NCBI GenBank assembly: GCA_017642965.1
Contig: JAEPOJ010000002.1
Location: 1 to 64,000 of the forward strand
Length of the DNA: 64,000 nt
Direction: 5' to 3'
Source of the DNA: Phycisphaerales bacterium
GTDB lineage: Bacteria; Planctomycetota; Phycisphaerae; Phycisphaerales; UBA1924
Shown here: in pieces, positions 17,652 through 26,196 of the stretch
How positions within the stretch are numbered: the first letter of the stretch is position 1
Layout: every line of letters begins with the position of its first letter
Made by a program: the position numbers and the translations under genes
Notes under the pieces: model-generated
What the model saw: the letters and a program-made list of their open reading frames with translations, nothing else
Told to the model about the DNA's origin: nothing
The model's database searches: none

Positions 17652-17684
17652 TGTTCAGAATCGGTTCATGACCGATCCATGAGC
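17652..17684 (-). promoter_or_regulatory. Three tandem 11-bp repeats, Pho-box-like
   Basis: On the minus strand the units read GCTCATGGATC, GGTCATGAACC and GATTCTGAACA. Units 1 and 2 agree at 8 of 11 positions and units 2 and 3 at 7 of 11. The 11-bp period is that of PhoB-family DNA-binding sites, and CGGTCAT matches 6 of 7 bases of the E. coli heptamer CTGTCAT. A possible -10 overlaps the last unit. Confidence 0.4.
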
Positions 17685-17769
17685 AGTACATCGGCGTTTG
17701 TCAGTACAAACAACAATGTTTGCCCTTACTATTTTCCACCTATCGGACGGATTTTCCTCCTCAAGGCGC

Positions 17770-17811
17770 AAAAAACAGCCGGCGAGAACCCTATGAGGGG
17801 CTCTCGCCGGT
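17770..17811 (-). terminator. Terminator of porin 3
   Basis: A GC-rich stem (CCGGCGAGA paired with TCTCGCCGG, extended by a CCC/GGG inner pairing) is followed on the minus strand by CTGTTTTTTG. It lies 81 nt beyond the porin 3 stop. Confidence 0.8.
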
Positions 17812-17891
17812 AGTCAAGTAAGCACCAACTTACCGTGCTCAAATTGTTCAGATTCTGCAAATCACCCCCTCTGATGGGGGATTTTGCTCAC

Positions 17892-19187
17892 TCAGAACAC
17901 CAGCGTCAGCTGCCCACGGAGCAGGAACTCGGAATCCGAGAGCCCCAGGAGCCCCGTGGCGCTCGGGTCGTTGCTGCCCGCGCCGCCGAAAATCAGATCC
18001 ATGTTCACGCTCTCGTCGATCGCGAACACGGCGTCGAGGGTGAACTTCGCCGCGTGTGACTCGGGCACGAAGTAGTAGTTCATGCCCGCGGTGATGCTCT
18101 GGTAGTTGTCGCTCGTGCCGGCGAGCACGAGCACGTCGTCGAGCATCACCACGTCGTAGCGACCGAAGAGCTCGACCTGATCCGAGACAAACACACCACC
18201 CTGAGCGATGAAGCCGTGGTTGGTGTAGTTCAGGTTCGTTGTTGCCTCGATGTCAACATCATGGCCGACATACTGCGCAAACGCGTTCCAGCCGTCGCCT
18301 TCGACCTGCGCATCGACTGTCCAGAAGGTCACCTCGGTGGAGTCGTGACCAGCGGGCAAGCTGCCAGAGCCCGCGCCCGAGTCATTGGTGTCACCCTGAG
18401 TCTGCCAGTGGGCACCGGCACCGATCTTCACGCCGTAGTTCGAGCCACGCCAGCTTGTCGCATCAGCGAACTGATCCCAAGTGCCCTCGATGAGCCAGTC
18501 GAAGCGGCCCGTGATGCCGAAATCGTTCTCGCCCGCGGCATTAAACGCCGAGTTGGACACGCTGCTGTAGTTGGTGATGTACTCCGCACCGTCAGAGAAG
18601 GCACCGACAAACTTGAACTGGTCACCAGAGTACGCGAACGCGACACCCTGGGTGTACCCGACCTGGAAGAACTCGTTGGTGAACGACTTGTCGACCGCGA
18701 GGGTGTGCTCGGGCGCGAAGTTCTCAGAACCCATGACCGGGTTGTGCCACTGGCCGAAGAGCATCGCCCAGTTGTCATTGAGCGACCACGCACCCTGCGC
18801 AACCAGCAGGTTCGCGGTGCCCTGAGCCGTGCCGTTCTCGGCAGCACCGAAGTCAAAGACCACGAGCGCCGAGATGTCATCGGTCACGCTGCCGCTCAGG
18901 CGGACCTGCGTGCGGGGTGTATCGAAGCCCATGGTGGTGTCGTCGTCGCCCAGCGCGCCGGGGGTGAGCTCGTCACGCGAGTTGTACATGTAGCGGAACT
19001 GGGTCATCACCTCGATGTTCACGTTCGCGCTGTTGGTATTGCCCAGCAGGCTCGAGCGGGTTTCCGCGTCCGAGCGGAGCTGCGACGCGTAGGCGCGATC
19101 GAGATCCAGCCCTTCCTGTCCCAGAGCGGTCCCGCTGATCGCGGCAAGGATGAGCGCGGTTCCGGTGACGTTGAATGTGTTCTGCAT
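17892..19187 (-). CDS. Porin, OprO/OprP-like (porin 3)
   Basis: The 431-residue paralogue starts with a signal peptide (MQNTFNVTGTALILAAISGT, cleavage near ALG|QEG) and the mature N-terminus LDLDRAYASQLRSDAETRSS, very like porin 2. It has the GFDTPRTQVRLSG strand, the SWRGSNYGVKIG turn, the NYYFVPESHAAKFTLD block and ends in LTLVF. A strong GAGGAG lies 7 nt before the ATG. Porins 2 and 3 are the closest pair by eye, suggesting recent duplication. Confidence 0.82.
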   Translation of the reverse strand: MQNTFNVTGTALILAAISGTALGQEGLDLDRAYASQLRSDAETRSSLLGNTNSANVNIEVMTQFRYMYNSRDELTPGALGDDDTTMGFDTPRTQVRLSGSVTDDISALVVFDFGAAENGTAQGTANLLVAQGAWSLNDNWAMLFGQWHNPVMGSENFAPEHTLAVDKSFTNEFFQVGYTQGVAFAYSGDQFKFVGAFSDGAEYITNYSSVSNSAFNAAGENDFGITGRFDWLIEGTWDQFADATSWRGSNYGVKIGAGAHWQTQGDTNDSGAGSGSLPAGHDSTEVTFWTVDAQVEGDGWNAFAQYVGHDVDIEATTNLNYTNHGFIAQGGVFVSDQVELFGRYDVVMLDDVLVLAGTSDNYQSITAGMNYYFVPESHAAKFTLDAVFAIDESVNMDLIFGGAGSNDPSATGLLGLSDSEFLLRGQLTLVF

Positions 19188-19388
19188 TGTGCGACTCCTC
19201 TTCTATAGAAGGCTGAACACCAGTATGTATGATTCGCTGTCGCTCTAACGGTTTGTGAGCACCAACAGCTTATCGGCAGTGGTCCGGTACTGTAGCAAAG
19301 AAACAAGATGACTTTGTCCGTTGAACGAGAATTTTTGCACTATACCCGCAATTATGCCGCTCAGGAGCGCCAAACGAGCCTGGGCCGC

Positions 19389-20741
19389 TCAGAAAGCCAG
19401 CTGGAGTTGCAGGCGGAAAACGAGCTCTTCGTCCGTAAGTCCCTGAAAACCCGTCACCGACGCATCCGGCAGCGTCACGCTCACGCTCCCCACGGACAGC
19501 ACCGTGAGCGAATCGAAGGAGAAGCTGACGTCCGCGGAGAGTTTCGCGGCGTGGCTCTCAGGGAGCAGGTAACGCGTCACGCCCATCGTGGCGATCCGGT
19601 GGATGTAGCCGTTGGGCAGCCCGAACGCGTTGCGGAACTGTTTATCGATCCAGAACGTCTCGAAGCGGGTGTACCACTCCATGTTCTCGGTGATGAACCA
19701 GCCGCCCTGCAGGAGGATGGCGTTGTTCTGGAACCCGAGCGTGGTCAGCGGCCCGCCGTCGATGAACTCGAAATCGACCCAGGTCCCCGTGTACGCGGCG
19801 AAGAAGTTCCAGCCGTCGTCCTCGTACTGATAATCAACGGTCCATGTCCAGTACTGGCCCGAATCGATCCCGGTCGGGAAGAGCGGGTTCAGGTTGGTGC
19901 CCGGGTTGAACTGCCCTGCGAACTGGTAGAGGAACCCTGCCCCGATCTTGGCGGCCTCGTTCGAACCCCGCCAGCTCGTGAAGTCGCTGAACTGGTCCCA
20001 ATCGCCCTTGAGCTTCCAGTCGAAGCGTCCCGAAACACCCAGGTCTCGGGCGTCCTGATCGGTGAAGCTCGTGTTGTCGGACTCGCGGAGCAGGAAGTTG
20101 CGCCCGCCGTCGTTGACCGAGATCTCCCACGCGTAGTTGTCGAGCACGCGCCCGAGCGCGATGCCCTGCGTGTAGCCCGGGCCGAAGATCTCGGAGATCA
20201 TGGAGCGGTCGATCGCGAGCTGATGCGCCGAATCGATCGCTTCCTCCGCGTTCACGATTGACTGGAACTGCCCCGCCTTGAGGTAGTAGCCCTCCCGCTT
20301 GCCGGTGAAGTTGTACTGCGCGTATGCGTCCAGCAAGCGAGGCGTGCCGGTCGAACCAGCGAGGAACCCGCCGCCGTTGTTCCCGCGTGAGAGCTCGGCG
20401 TCGCCGGCATCGAAGCTGATCCGGTAGTTGAACTGTGAGGACACGATGTTGCCGTCGAGGGCGATCCGGGTCCTGGGCATGGAGAAGCCATGCGTCTGGA
20501 TGTCATTGGTGGCCGTAAACCCGGACTGGCGGACGGTGTACATGTAGCGTGCCTGGGTGAGTACGCTGAGGCGGAGCGAGCTGTTGTCTGATCGCTCGAC
20601 GTACCACGCCGGGTCCTGCTCGGGCTGGCTGTATCGGAGGCGTGAGGCCTCATCCCGGGCGAAATCGAGACCGGTGCCAGCCGCCCCCTGCGTGGCCACC
20701 CCGCCGATCAATCCCGCGATACACACACAACGCTTGCTCAT
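19389..20741 (-). CDS. Porin, OprO/OprP-like (porin 4)
   Basis: The 450-residue protein is the most divergent of the four. It has a Cys-containing signal peptide (MSKRCVCIAGLIGGVATQGA), the mature N-terminus LDFARDEASRLRYSQPEQ, a GFSMPRTRIALDG strand, the SWRGSNEAAKIGAG turn, a YLLPESHAAKLSADVSF block and a C-terminal LQLAF. It is divergent from the PhoB-like regulator gene across a 331-bp intergenic region, so it shares that regulatory region. Confidence 0.82.
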   Translation of the reverse strand: MSKRCVCIAGLIGGVATQGAAGTGLDFARDEASRLRYSQPEQDPAWYVERSDNSSLRLSVLTQARYMYTVRQSGFTATNDIQTHGFSMPRTRIALDGNIVSSQFNYRISFDAGDAELSRGNNGGGFLAGSTGTPRLLDAYAQYNFTGKREGYYLKAGQFQSIVNAEEAIDSAHQLAIDRSMISEIFGPGYTQGIALGRVLDNYAWEISVNDGGRNFLLRESDNTSFTDQDARDLGVSGRFDWKLKGDWDQFSDFTSWRGSNEAAKIGAGFLYQFAGQFNPGTNLNPLFPTGIDSGQYWTWTVDYQYEDDGWNFFAAYTGTWVDFEFIDGGPLTTLGFQNNAILLQGGWFITENMEWYTRFETFWIDKQFRNAFGLPNGYIHRIATMGVTRYLLPESHAAKLSADVSFSFDSLTVLSVGSVSVTLPDASVTGFQGLTDEELVFRLQLQLAF

Positions 20742-20804
20742 TGCCGCACTTCCTGCCCGTCCGAACCCATGTGAGAGACACGTCCGCGAGCCTCACACGG
20801 CTCG

Positions 20805-20810
20805 ATTGTA
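20805..20810 (-). promoter_or_regulatory. Putative -10 box of porin 4
   Basis: TACAAT on the minus strand lies 63 nt before the porin 4 ATG, giving a leader of about 57 nt that includes the AGGAAG Shine-Dalgarno-like site. Confidence 0.45.
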
Positions 20811-20941
20811 GCGATCGCGTCCGACGCGCTCATGCAGGAGCGAGCCGATTCGTCCTACGACCGCGATTACCCATTGTGTCGGCATAGTCGTGTGAATCTC
20901 ACAAAACTGTCGGGGGTCTGCCTTGGTCTTTTATTTAGATT

Positions 20942-20958
20942 CTGTAAACTGTTCACAG
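20942..20958. promoter_or_regulatory. Near-palindromic operator candidate upstream of phoB
   Basis: CTGTAAAC and GTTCACAG are inverted arms separated by one base, agreeing at 7 of 8 positions. The element sits 115 nt upstream of the chosen phoB start and could bind a dimeric regulator. Confidence 0.35.
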
Positions 20959-21072
20959 GGCTTGGTTTGGATCGAGAGGGATGTGAATACGATCATCGGG
21001 TCCGAAACCGGCGCGGTCCTTGCTTCAGCCATCGGGCGATCGATCTTCATGAATCTGCTGGAGAACAGTGCG

Positions 21073-21813
21073 ATGTCCCCCAAGAGCACCCAACTCAAGA
21101 CTGTCCCGCTCACGGTTCTCGTGGTGGATGACGAGCCCGATCTCGTCGAGCTCATCGCCTACAACCTTCAGCAGCAGGGGCACACGGTCCTGACCGCGTG
21201 CAACGGTGCCGAGGCGATCGATCAGGCCAAATCCCGACAGCCCGACCTGATCGTGCTGGATGTGATGATGCCCGAGCTCAACGGGATCGAGGTCGCCCGC
21301 CGTCTGCGTTCCCGCACAGAAACCGCGTCCGTCCCCATCATCATGCTGACCGCGAAGACCGAAGAGGCCCACGAGATCGAGGGGCTCGGCGCCGGTGCCG
21401 ACGACTACATCACCAAGCCGTTCTCCATGCAGGTGCTGATGGCACGGATCGACGCCATGGCCCGCAGAACAGGCGGGACCAGCGCGAGCGGCCGGGATTC
21501 CGTCCTCACCCTCGGCGCGGTCAGCATCGATCTCGATGAGCACCAGGTCAGCGTCGACGGCACGCCCGTCTCCCTCACGATCACCGAGTTCCGCCTGCTT
21601 TCCACCCTCTTCGCCAACGAGGGCAAGGTCATGACCCGCCCGGCACTGATCTCCAGCGCCATCGGGCCCGGCGTCACCGTCACCGAGCGGACCATCGACG
21701 TCCACGTCACCGCGCTCCGAAAGAAGATCACCCCCTACTCGTCGATGATTTCTACGGTGCGTGGCGTGGGCTACCGCGCGGACGCACCGCAGACCGTCGA
21801 GCAGAATGCCTGA
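21073..21813 (+). CDS. phoB: PhoB-like response regulator
   Basis: The 246-residue OmpR/PhoB-family transcription factor has a receiver domain with the acidic pocket VVDDEPD, phosphoacceptor Asp63 in VLDVMMPE, the conserved T in MLTAK and the Lys of ITKPF. A winged-helix DNA-binding domain follows (TITEFRLLSTL through RTIDVHVTALRKKI to VRGVGYR). The ATG at 21073 has GGAGA 8 nt upstream; the frame also contains ATGs at 21049 and 20923. It lies 59 bp upstream of the PhoR-like kinase and is divergent from a row of four porins, which makes a phosphate-starvation role likely but not proven. Confidence 0.85.
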   Translation: MSPKSTQLKTVPLTVLVVDDEPDLVELIAYNLQQQGHTVLTACNGAEAIDQAKSRQPDLIVLDVMMPELNGIEVARRLRSRTETASVPIIMLTAKTEEAHEIEGLGAGADDYITKPFSMQVLMARIDAMARRTGGTSASGRDSVLTLGAVSIDLDEHQVSVDGTPVSLTITEFRLLSTLFANEGKVMTRPALISSAIGPGVTVTERTIDVHVTALRKKITPYSSMISTVRGVGYRADAPQTVEQNA

Positions 21814-21860
21814 AGCCCCCGGTCAGATCACCCTTTTCGGTGTGAATCGCGCAGACAAGA

Positions 21861-21866
21861 TAAGAT
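21861..21866 (+). promoter_or_regulatory. Putative leaderless -10 box of phoR
   Basis: TAAGAT ends 6 nt before the phoR ATG at 21873. GTGTGAATC (21840-21848) covers the -35 area, where an activator site would be expected. Confidence 0.5.
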
Positions 21867-21872
21867 GCGACG

Positions 21873-23228
21873 ATGACTGATCGCCCGGAACCAGTGCGCC
21901 CACGCGAGATGTGGTGGACCGTCTTCACGATCGTGCTTGGCTCGATCGTGCTCGGGACGCTGCTCCCGGTCTTCCTCGTCGTGGCCGCGCTGGGCACACT
22001 GCTGATCCCGTTTCTCGCCATCCGAGAGCAGCGGACCCTCCGGCGTGCTCGGCGTGAGCTCATCGAGCAGCGGGAAGTGCTGGACCACGAAAAGCGGCTC
22101 TCGCAGCTGCGGCGCAGCGTGATCGATGCCGCCGACATCCCGATCGTTGTGACCGACGTGGACGGCGTGGTGAGCAAGGCCAACGCGAGGGCCGGTGCCG
22201 TGCTCGGCGTCAGGCCCGCCATGATCGGGCGCCGGTTCGACGAGCTCTTCACGCAGGAGGTGCTCCACGAGCTCGAATCGCTCGCGCGAGCGGGCGAGCA
22301 GGGCCACGCGCGGGCCTCGATCCCGCTCAGCGGGCAGATGCACGATTTCGATGTCTCGGCAGACCCGGTCCCGGTCTCGGGCGGTGCGGTGCTCACGTTC
22401 CGCGACATCACCGAGCTCTCGAGAGCGATGACGCTCAAGGCGGATTTCGCCGCCAATGCGAGCCACGAACTGCGAACCCCGATCGCCTCGATCAAGGGAG
22501 CCGCGGAAACACTGATGGGCCCTGCCCGCGATGACCCGCGGATGCTCTCGCGTCTCATCGAGATGATCGCGAGCAACGCGTCGCGCCTCGAGCTGCTCGC
22601 GCAGGACCTGCTGGATCTCTCCAAGATCGAAGCCGAGGACCTGCCGGTCGACATCCGCGAGGTGGACCTCGCTTCGCTGGTTGACTCGGTCTTCGCCGAG
22701 TTTGCGCCCGGGGCGCAGCGTCGCGAGCTCCGACTCCGCTTCGAGATGGAACAACCGATCGGCCTGATCCACAGCGACCCGTCGCTGCTCAAGCTCATGC
22801 TGCGGAACCTCGTGAGCAACGCGATCAAGTTCGCGCACGAGGGAACCGCCGTGCGCGTGATCGCGGGCGTTGAACGCGTGCCGATCGATCGGACCGCCAC
22901 GCCGCCCGATACCCTGAGCGCAGAGCACGACGGCCTGGTCATCAGCGTGCGAGACAAGGGCGTGGGCATCCCGCTGGAGCATCAGAAGCGGGTCTTCGAG
23001 CGCTTCTATCAGGTCGATGAGGCCCGCAGCGGCTCCGCGGCCAAGCGGGGCACGGGGCTCGGGCTCGCCATCGTCAAGCACGCCGCCCGCCGTCTCGGCG
23101 GCAACGTCACGCTCGAGAGCGTCTACCAGAGCGGGACGAGCTTCACTATCGGGCTGCCCCGGTGCGTCCCCAAGCCTGAAGACACCAGTTCGCCACGTTC
23201 CGGCGACGCGGGCGAAGAAACCCCCTGA
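21873..23228 (+). CDS. phoR: PhoR-like sensor histidine kinase
   Basis: The 451-residue kinase has two membrane segments close together (residues ~16-50) with almost no periplasmic loop, then a PAS domain (about 80-180). The dimerisation box is FAANASHELRTPIASIKG with phosphoacceptor His198, followed by a HATPase domain with N-box (LVSNAIKFA), DKGVGI and GTGLGLAI motifs. The lack of an extracellular sensor and the FAANASHELRTP box are typical of PhoR. A leaderless promoter suggests it can be made separately from phoB even though the genes are adjacent. Confidence 0.87.
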   Translation: MTDRPEPVRPREMWWTVFTIVLGSIVLGTLLPVFLVVAALGTLLIPFLAIREQRTLRRARRELIEQREVLDHEKRLSQLRRSVIDAADIPIVVTDVDGVVSKANARAGAVLGVRPAMIGRRFDELFTQEVLHELESLARAGEQGHARASIPLSGQMHDFDVSADPVPVSGGAVLTFRDITELSRAMTLKADFAANASHELRTPIASIKGAAETLMGPARDDPRMLSRLIEMIASNASRLELLAQDLLDLSKIEAEDLPVDIREVDLASLVDSVFAEFAPGAQRRELRLRFEMEQPIGLIHSDPSLLKLMLRNLVSNAIKFAHEGTAVRVIAGVERVPIDRTATPPDTLSAEHDGLVISVRDKGVGIPLEHQKRVFERFYQVDEARSGSAAKRGTGLGLAIVKHAARRLGGNVTLESVYQSGTSFTIGLPRCVPKPEDTSSPRSGDAGEETP

Positions 23229-23377
23229 TAACACCGTGCGGACCTCAAACACCCCGCTGGGGCGTGGAATCACGCCCCGAACTGGCGTGGTGCGCCTCAG
23301 GAGGGCACGGATCGGGTCGAAGAAGTGATCAGTCACCGTTCGGCGCCTTCTTGTCTCCTTCCTCAACCATCGCCTGA

Positions 23378-23383
23378 TAGAAT
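23378..23383 (+). promoter_or_regulatory. Putative -10 box of the 7TM-HD gene
   Basis: TAGAAT lies 27 nt before the ATG at 23411, giving a leader of about 20 nt. Confidence 0.35.
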
Positions 23384-23410
23384 GACGGACCGCGGTAACG
23401 CCGCCTCCTT

Positions 23411-25915
23411 ATGGGTAAAGACGGATCCAAACCCAGCACCAAGCCCGTGAACCGACCGGGCACCAAGAGCGCCTCGCGGACGAACGGGAAATCCACGCGC
23501 CGGGTCGTTGTGCAGATCCGTGAGCGGACACTCAAGCAGCGTCTCTCCGACTGGATCGCGGACCCCAAGCTGTTCTGGGGCGTGCTCGCGTTTCTCGGGT
23601 TCGTGCTCGTGGTCGGCACGGTCACGATGTGGGCCCTGAGCCAGCTGCAGGTCGAGGTCGGGCAGATCATGCGCGAGACACGCATCTCGCGGGTCGAGTT
23701 CAACACGCAGGACCAGCAGCTGACGCAGACGCAGCGGACCGCCGCCCGCATGAACGTCCCGCGTGTGTTCAGCGCGGACATCACCGCGTTCGAGGAGCTC
23801 CGCGCGGACCTGAGCAACCTGCCCCGCACGCTCGCGGGCATCGAGAACCTCGATGAGGTGGCACGCGAGATCCGCGAGCGCTTCTCGCTCGATCAGGGCC
23901 TCTTCGGCTCCATCAAGGCCGTTGGGAATGACGAGCAGCTGAGCTCGCAGTGGAACGACAACGTGCTCCAGCTGATCCGCATCCTCCGCCGGCGTCCGCT
24001 GCTGACACGATCGAACTGGCAGATCGCGACGCAGGAGGGGCAGAACACGCAGATCGAGCTGCGTTACGCGCTGCCGCAGACGGGCGACGAGAGCGACAGC
24101 ACCATTCCTTCGGTGCTTATCAGCCGCGACGACGCGATCAACATCGACAAGTCGGATCAGCTCATCGCCGAGATCAGCCGCATCGTTCGGATCGCCGGCT
24201 TCGACGACCAGAGCGGCGAGCTCGTCGAGAAGCGCCTGCTCAAGACACCCCGGGCGACCTTCGTCTTCGACAGCACCGCGACCAACACCGAGATGGACAA
24301 GGCCGCCGCCCGTGTGCTCCCGGTCCGGCGCACCATCACCATCGGGCAGCGACTCTACTCACGCGGCGAGGTCCTCGACCAGGCGAGCTTCGAGCTCGCA
24401 CGCGAGGAGAACGCACGCTACCACGAAACCAAGGGCTCCTACGCACGCCTGCTCGTTCGCGCCATCGGCGTGTACGGCTCGATTGCGCTGCTGGCCATGC
24501 TGCTGGGCGGCTACATCGCCCGCTACGTCCCCAAGATCCTCTCCAAGCCCGCCCGCATCGGCTGGATGACCCTGCTCGTGACCTCGGCGATCGTGATCGC
24601 GAGCATCGCCGGCACGCTCGATCCACGCATGATCTGGCTCGCGACGATCACGCCCATGGTGCTCATCGCGGTGCTGATCTCCATCGCCTACGACCAGCGG
24701 GCGGGGCTCGCCATCACCGGCGTGGCCACGCTGATCGTCATGGTCGCCATCGGGGCGCACATGGGCCTGCTGGCCATCGTGCTCGTCGGTGTCGCCAGCG
24801 CGATCGCGCAGCTGGGTGAGCTGCGCGAACGGCGGGCGCTCATCCGCATGTCGATCGTGATCGCGGTGCTGCTCTTCGTGGTGACGGCGCTGGATCAGCT
24901 GATCGAGCTGCCGAGCATCGGCGTGGAGCGATCCGAATACATCACCTCCCTGCTCAGCGCCAGCGCTCAGGCGGGCATCTCTGGGCTGTTCGTCGGCGGG
25001 ATCGCCCTGTTCACGCTGCCGTTCATCGAGCGGGCCTTCGATATCACGACTGGCATGACGCTAATCGAGCTGCGTGACCCCAAGCAGCCGATCCTCAAAG
25101 AGCTCCAGCAGCGGGCGCCTGGAACGTACAACCACTCGCTCAACGTCGCCTCGATCGCGGAGAACGCCGCGGAGTCGGTGGGCGCGGATGCCCTGCTAAC
25201 GTATGTCGGCTGCCTGTATCACGACATCGGGAAGATGAACAAGCCCGGCTATTTCATCGAGAACCAGTCCGGCGGGCCCAACAAGCACGACAAGCTCACC
25301 CCCGCCATGTCGCTGCTCATCATCGTCGGGCACGTCAAGGACGGCATGGAGATGGCCCGCGAGCACGGGCTGCCCAAGGCCCTGCACCACTTCATCGAGG
25401 CGCACCACGGCACCACGCTCGTGGAGTACTTCTACCGGCGCGCCCGCGAGCAGGCGGCCCAGGCCGACGAAGAGCGGACCGCGGAGCAGATCCTGCAGGA
25501 GCAGGCCGAGCAGCTGCCCGACGAGGTCGACTACCGCTACCCGGGGCCGAAGCCTCAGACGAAGGAAGTCGCGATCGTGATGCTCGCCGACGCCATCGAG
25601 AGCGCGACCCGCTCGCTCTCGGACCCGACCCCCGCGCGCATCGACGCGCTGGTGCGATCGCTCGCGAACAAGCGCCTCATGGACGGGCAGTTCGACGAGT
25701 GCGACCTGACCTTCCGCGAGCTCAGCGCGATCTGCGAATCGATCTCCAAGTCCGTCGCCAGCATCTACCACGGGCGGATCAAGTACACGAGCGATCAGGG
25801 ACGCGAGGACGACGAGCCCAAAGCCAAGGAACCCACCAAGAGCAAGGACACCGGCGGCTCGGCCAAGGGCACAGACAAGAACAAGCCCGAGGACCCGCCG
25901 GCCCGCTCGGCGTAA
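23411..25915 (+). CDS. PgpH-like 7TM-HD phosphodiesterase
   Basis: The 834-residue protein has a basic N-terminal tail, one membrane segment (~58-78), a large extracytoplasmic 7TMR-HDED-type domain (~85-345), several more membrane segments (~350-545) and a cytoplasmic HD domain with YNHSLNVA and YHDIGKMNKPGYF (His604, Asp605), then the HHGTTLVEYFY block. This is the PgpH/YqfF architecture; characterised members hydrolyse cyclic di-AMP. A charged Lys/Asp/Pro tail follows the HD domain. No diadenylate cyclase gene is in the window, so the nucleotide is inferred from the family. Confidence 0.88.
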   Translation: MGKDGSKPSTKPVNRPGTKSASRTNGKSTRRVVVQIRERTLKQRLSDWIADPKLFWGVLAFLGFVLVVGTVTMWALSQLQVEVGQIMRETRISRVEFNTQDQQLTQTQRTAARMNVPRVFSADITAFEELRADLSNLPRTLAGIENLDEVAREIRERFSLDQGLFGSIKAVGNDEQLSSQWNDNVLQLIRILRRRPLLTRSNWQIATQEGQNTQIELRYALPQTGDESDSTIPSVLISRDDAINIDKSDQLIAEISRIVRIAGFDDQSGELVEKRLLKTPRATFVFDSTATNTEMDKAAARVLPVRRTITIGQRLYSRGEVLDQASFELAREENARYHETKGSYARLLVRAIGVYGSIALLAMLLGGYIARYVPKILSKPARIGWMTLLVTSAIVIASIAGTLDPRMIWLATITPMVLIAVLISIAYDQRAGLAITGVATLIVMVAIGAHMGLLAIVLVGVASAIAQLGELRERRALIRMSIVIAVLLFVVTALDQLIELPSIGVERSEYITSLLSASAQAGISGLFVGGIALFTLPFIERAFDITTGMTLIELRDPKQPILKELQQRAPGTYNHSLNVASIAENAAESVGADALLTYVGCLYHDIGKMNKPGYFIENQSGGPNKHDKLTPAMSLLIIVGHVKDGMEMAREHGLPKALHHFIEAHHGTTLVEYFYRRAREQAAQADEERTAEQILQEQAEQLPDEVDYRYPGPKPQTKEVAIVMLADAIESATRSLSDPTPARIDALVRSLANKRLMDGQFDECDLTFRELSAICESISKSVASIYHGRIKYTSDQGREDDEPKAKEPTKSKDTGGSAKGTDKNKPEDPPARSA

Positions 25916-25920
25916 TGGCC

Positions 25921-26109
25921 TCAGCGGCTCTTGTGCGGGCGAGATTTGTTGTTCTTCTTGTCCGGGGTCCGCTTCGACTTCCGCTTGCCCCGCATCGTGC
26001 CCGTCTCACGCTTGGTCTTCATGCTCATGAAGGTCGCGATCATGAGCAGCAGCACCCCGATGACAAGGGCACCGATCACGATCAATGAGATGAGCATCCA
26101 GATGGGCAT
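25921..26109 (-). CDS. Small single-TM protein with basic tail
   Basis: The 62-residue protein has one membrane segment (MPIWMLISLIVIGALVIGVL and onward, residues 1-28) followed by a strongly basic Lys/Arg tail. The ATG at 26109 has a perfect GGAGG 7 nt upstream, which excludes the longer frame beginning at 26175. It is convergent with the 7TM-HD gene with a 5-bp gap. No family is recognised; the basic tail might contact membrane or nucleic acid. Confidence 0.65.
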   Translation of the reverse strand: MPIWMLISLIVIGALVIGVLLLMIATFMSMKTKRETGTMRGKRKSKRTPDKKNNKSRPHKSR

Positions 26110-26185
26110 CGTCCGTCCTCCAGTCGTAAGGGCACCACACTCTACCAGACACGAGATCATCCACGCAAGGACCATCCCGGCACAC

Positions 26186-26191
26186 TACACT
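26186..26191 (+). promoter_or_regulatory. Putative leaderless -10 box of the FkbM gene
   Basis: TACACT ends 5 nt before the ATG at 26197. The possible TTG start at 26191 overlaps the box, so ATG is preferred. Confidence 0.5.
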
Positions 26192-26196
26192 TGGGC

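Larger units (their letters stand above)
17541..17891. other. Intergenic region between porins 2 and 3 (351 bp)
   Basis: It holds a long leader and promoter region for porin 2, including a three-unit 11-bp direct repeat (17652-17684) with a possible AACAAT -10 at 17650-17655, then the porin 3 terminator at 17770-17811. No ORF with coding character is seen. Confidence 0.6.
20742..21072. other. Divergent intergenic region between porin 4 and phoB (331 bp)
   Basis: It contains a minus-strand -10 box for porin 4 (20805-20810), GTGTGAATC at 20890-20898, and a near-palindrome at 20942-20958. GTGTGAATC recurs just upstream of phoR at 21840-21848. In-frame ATG codons upstream of 21073 are considered non-coding or alternative phoB starts. 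Confidence 0.6.

Noticed and set aside
14801-20741. Calling the four porins phosphate-specific
   Set aside because: The family resemblance and PhoB/PhoR context are suggestive, but selectivity residues cannot be placed by eye.
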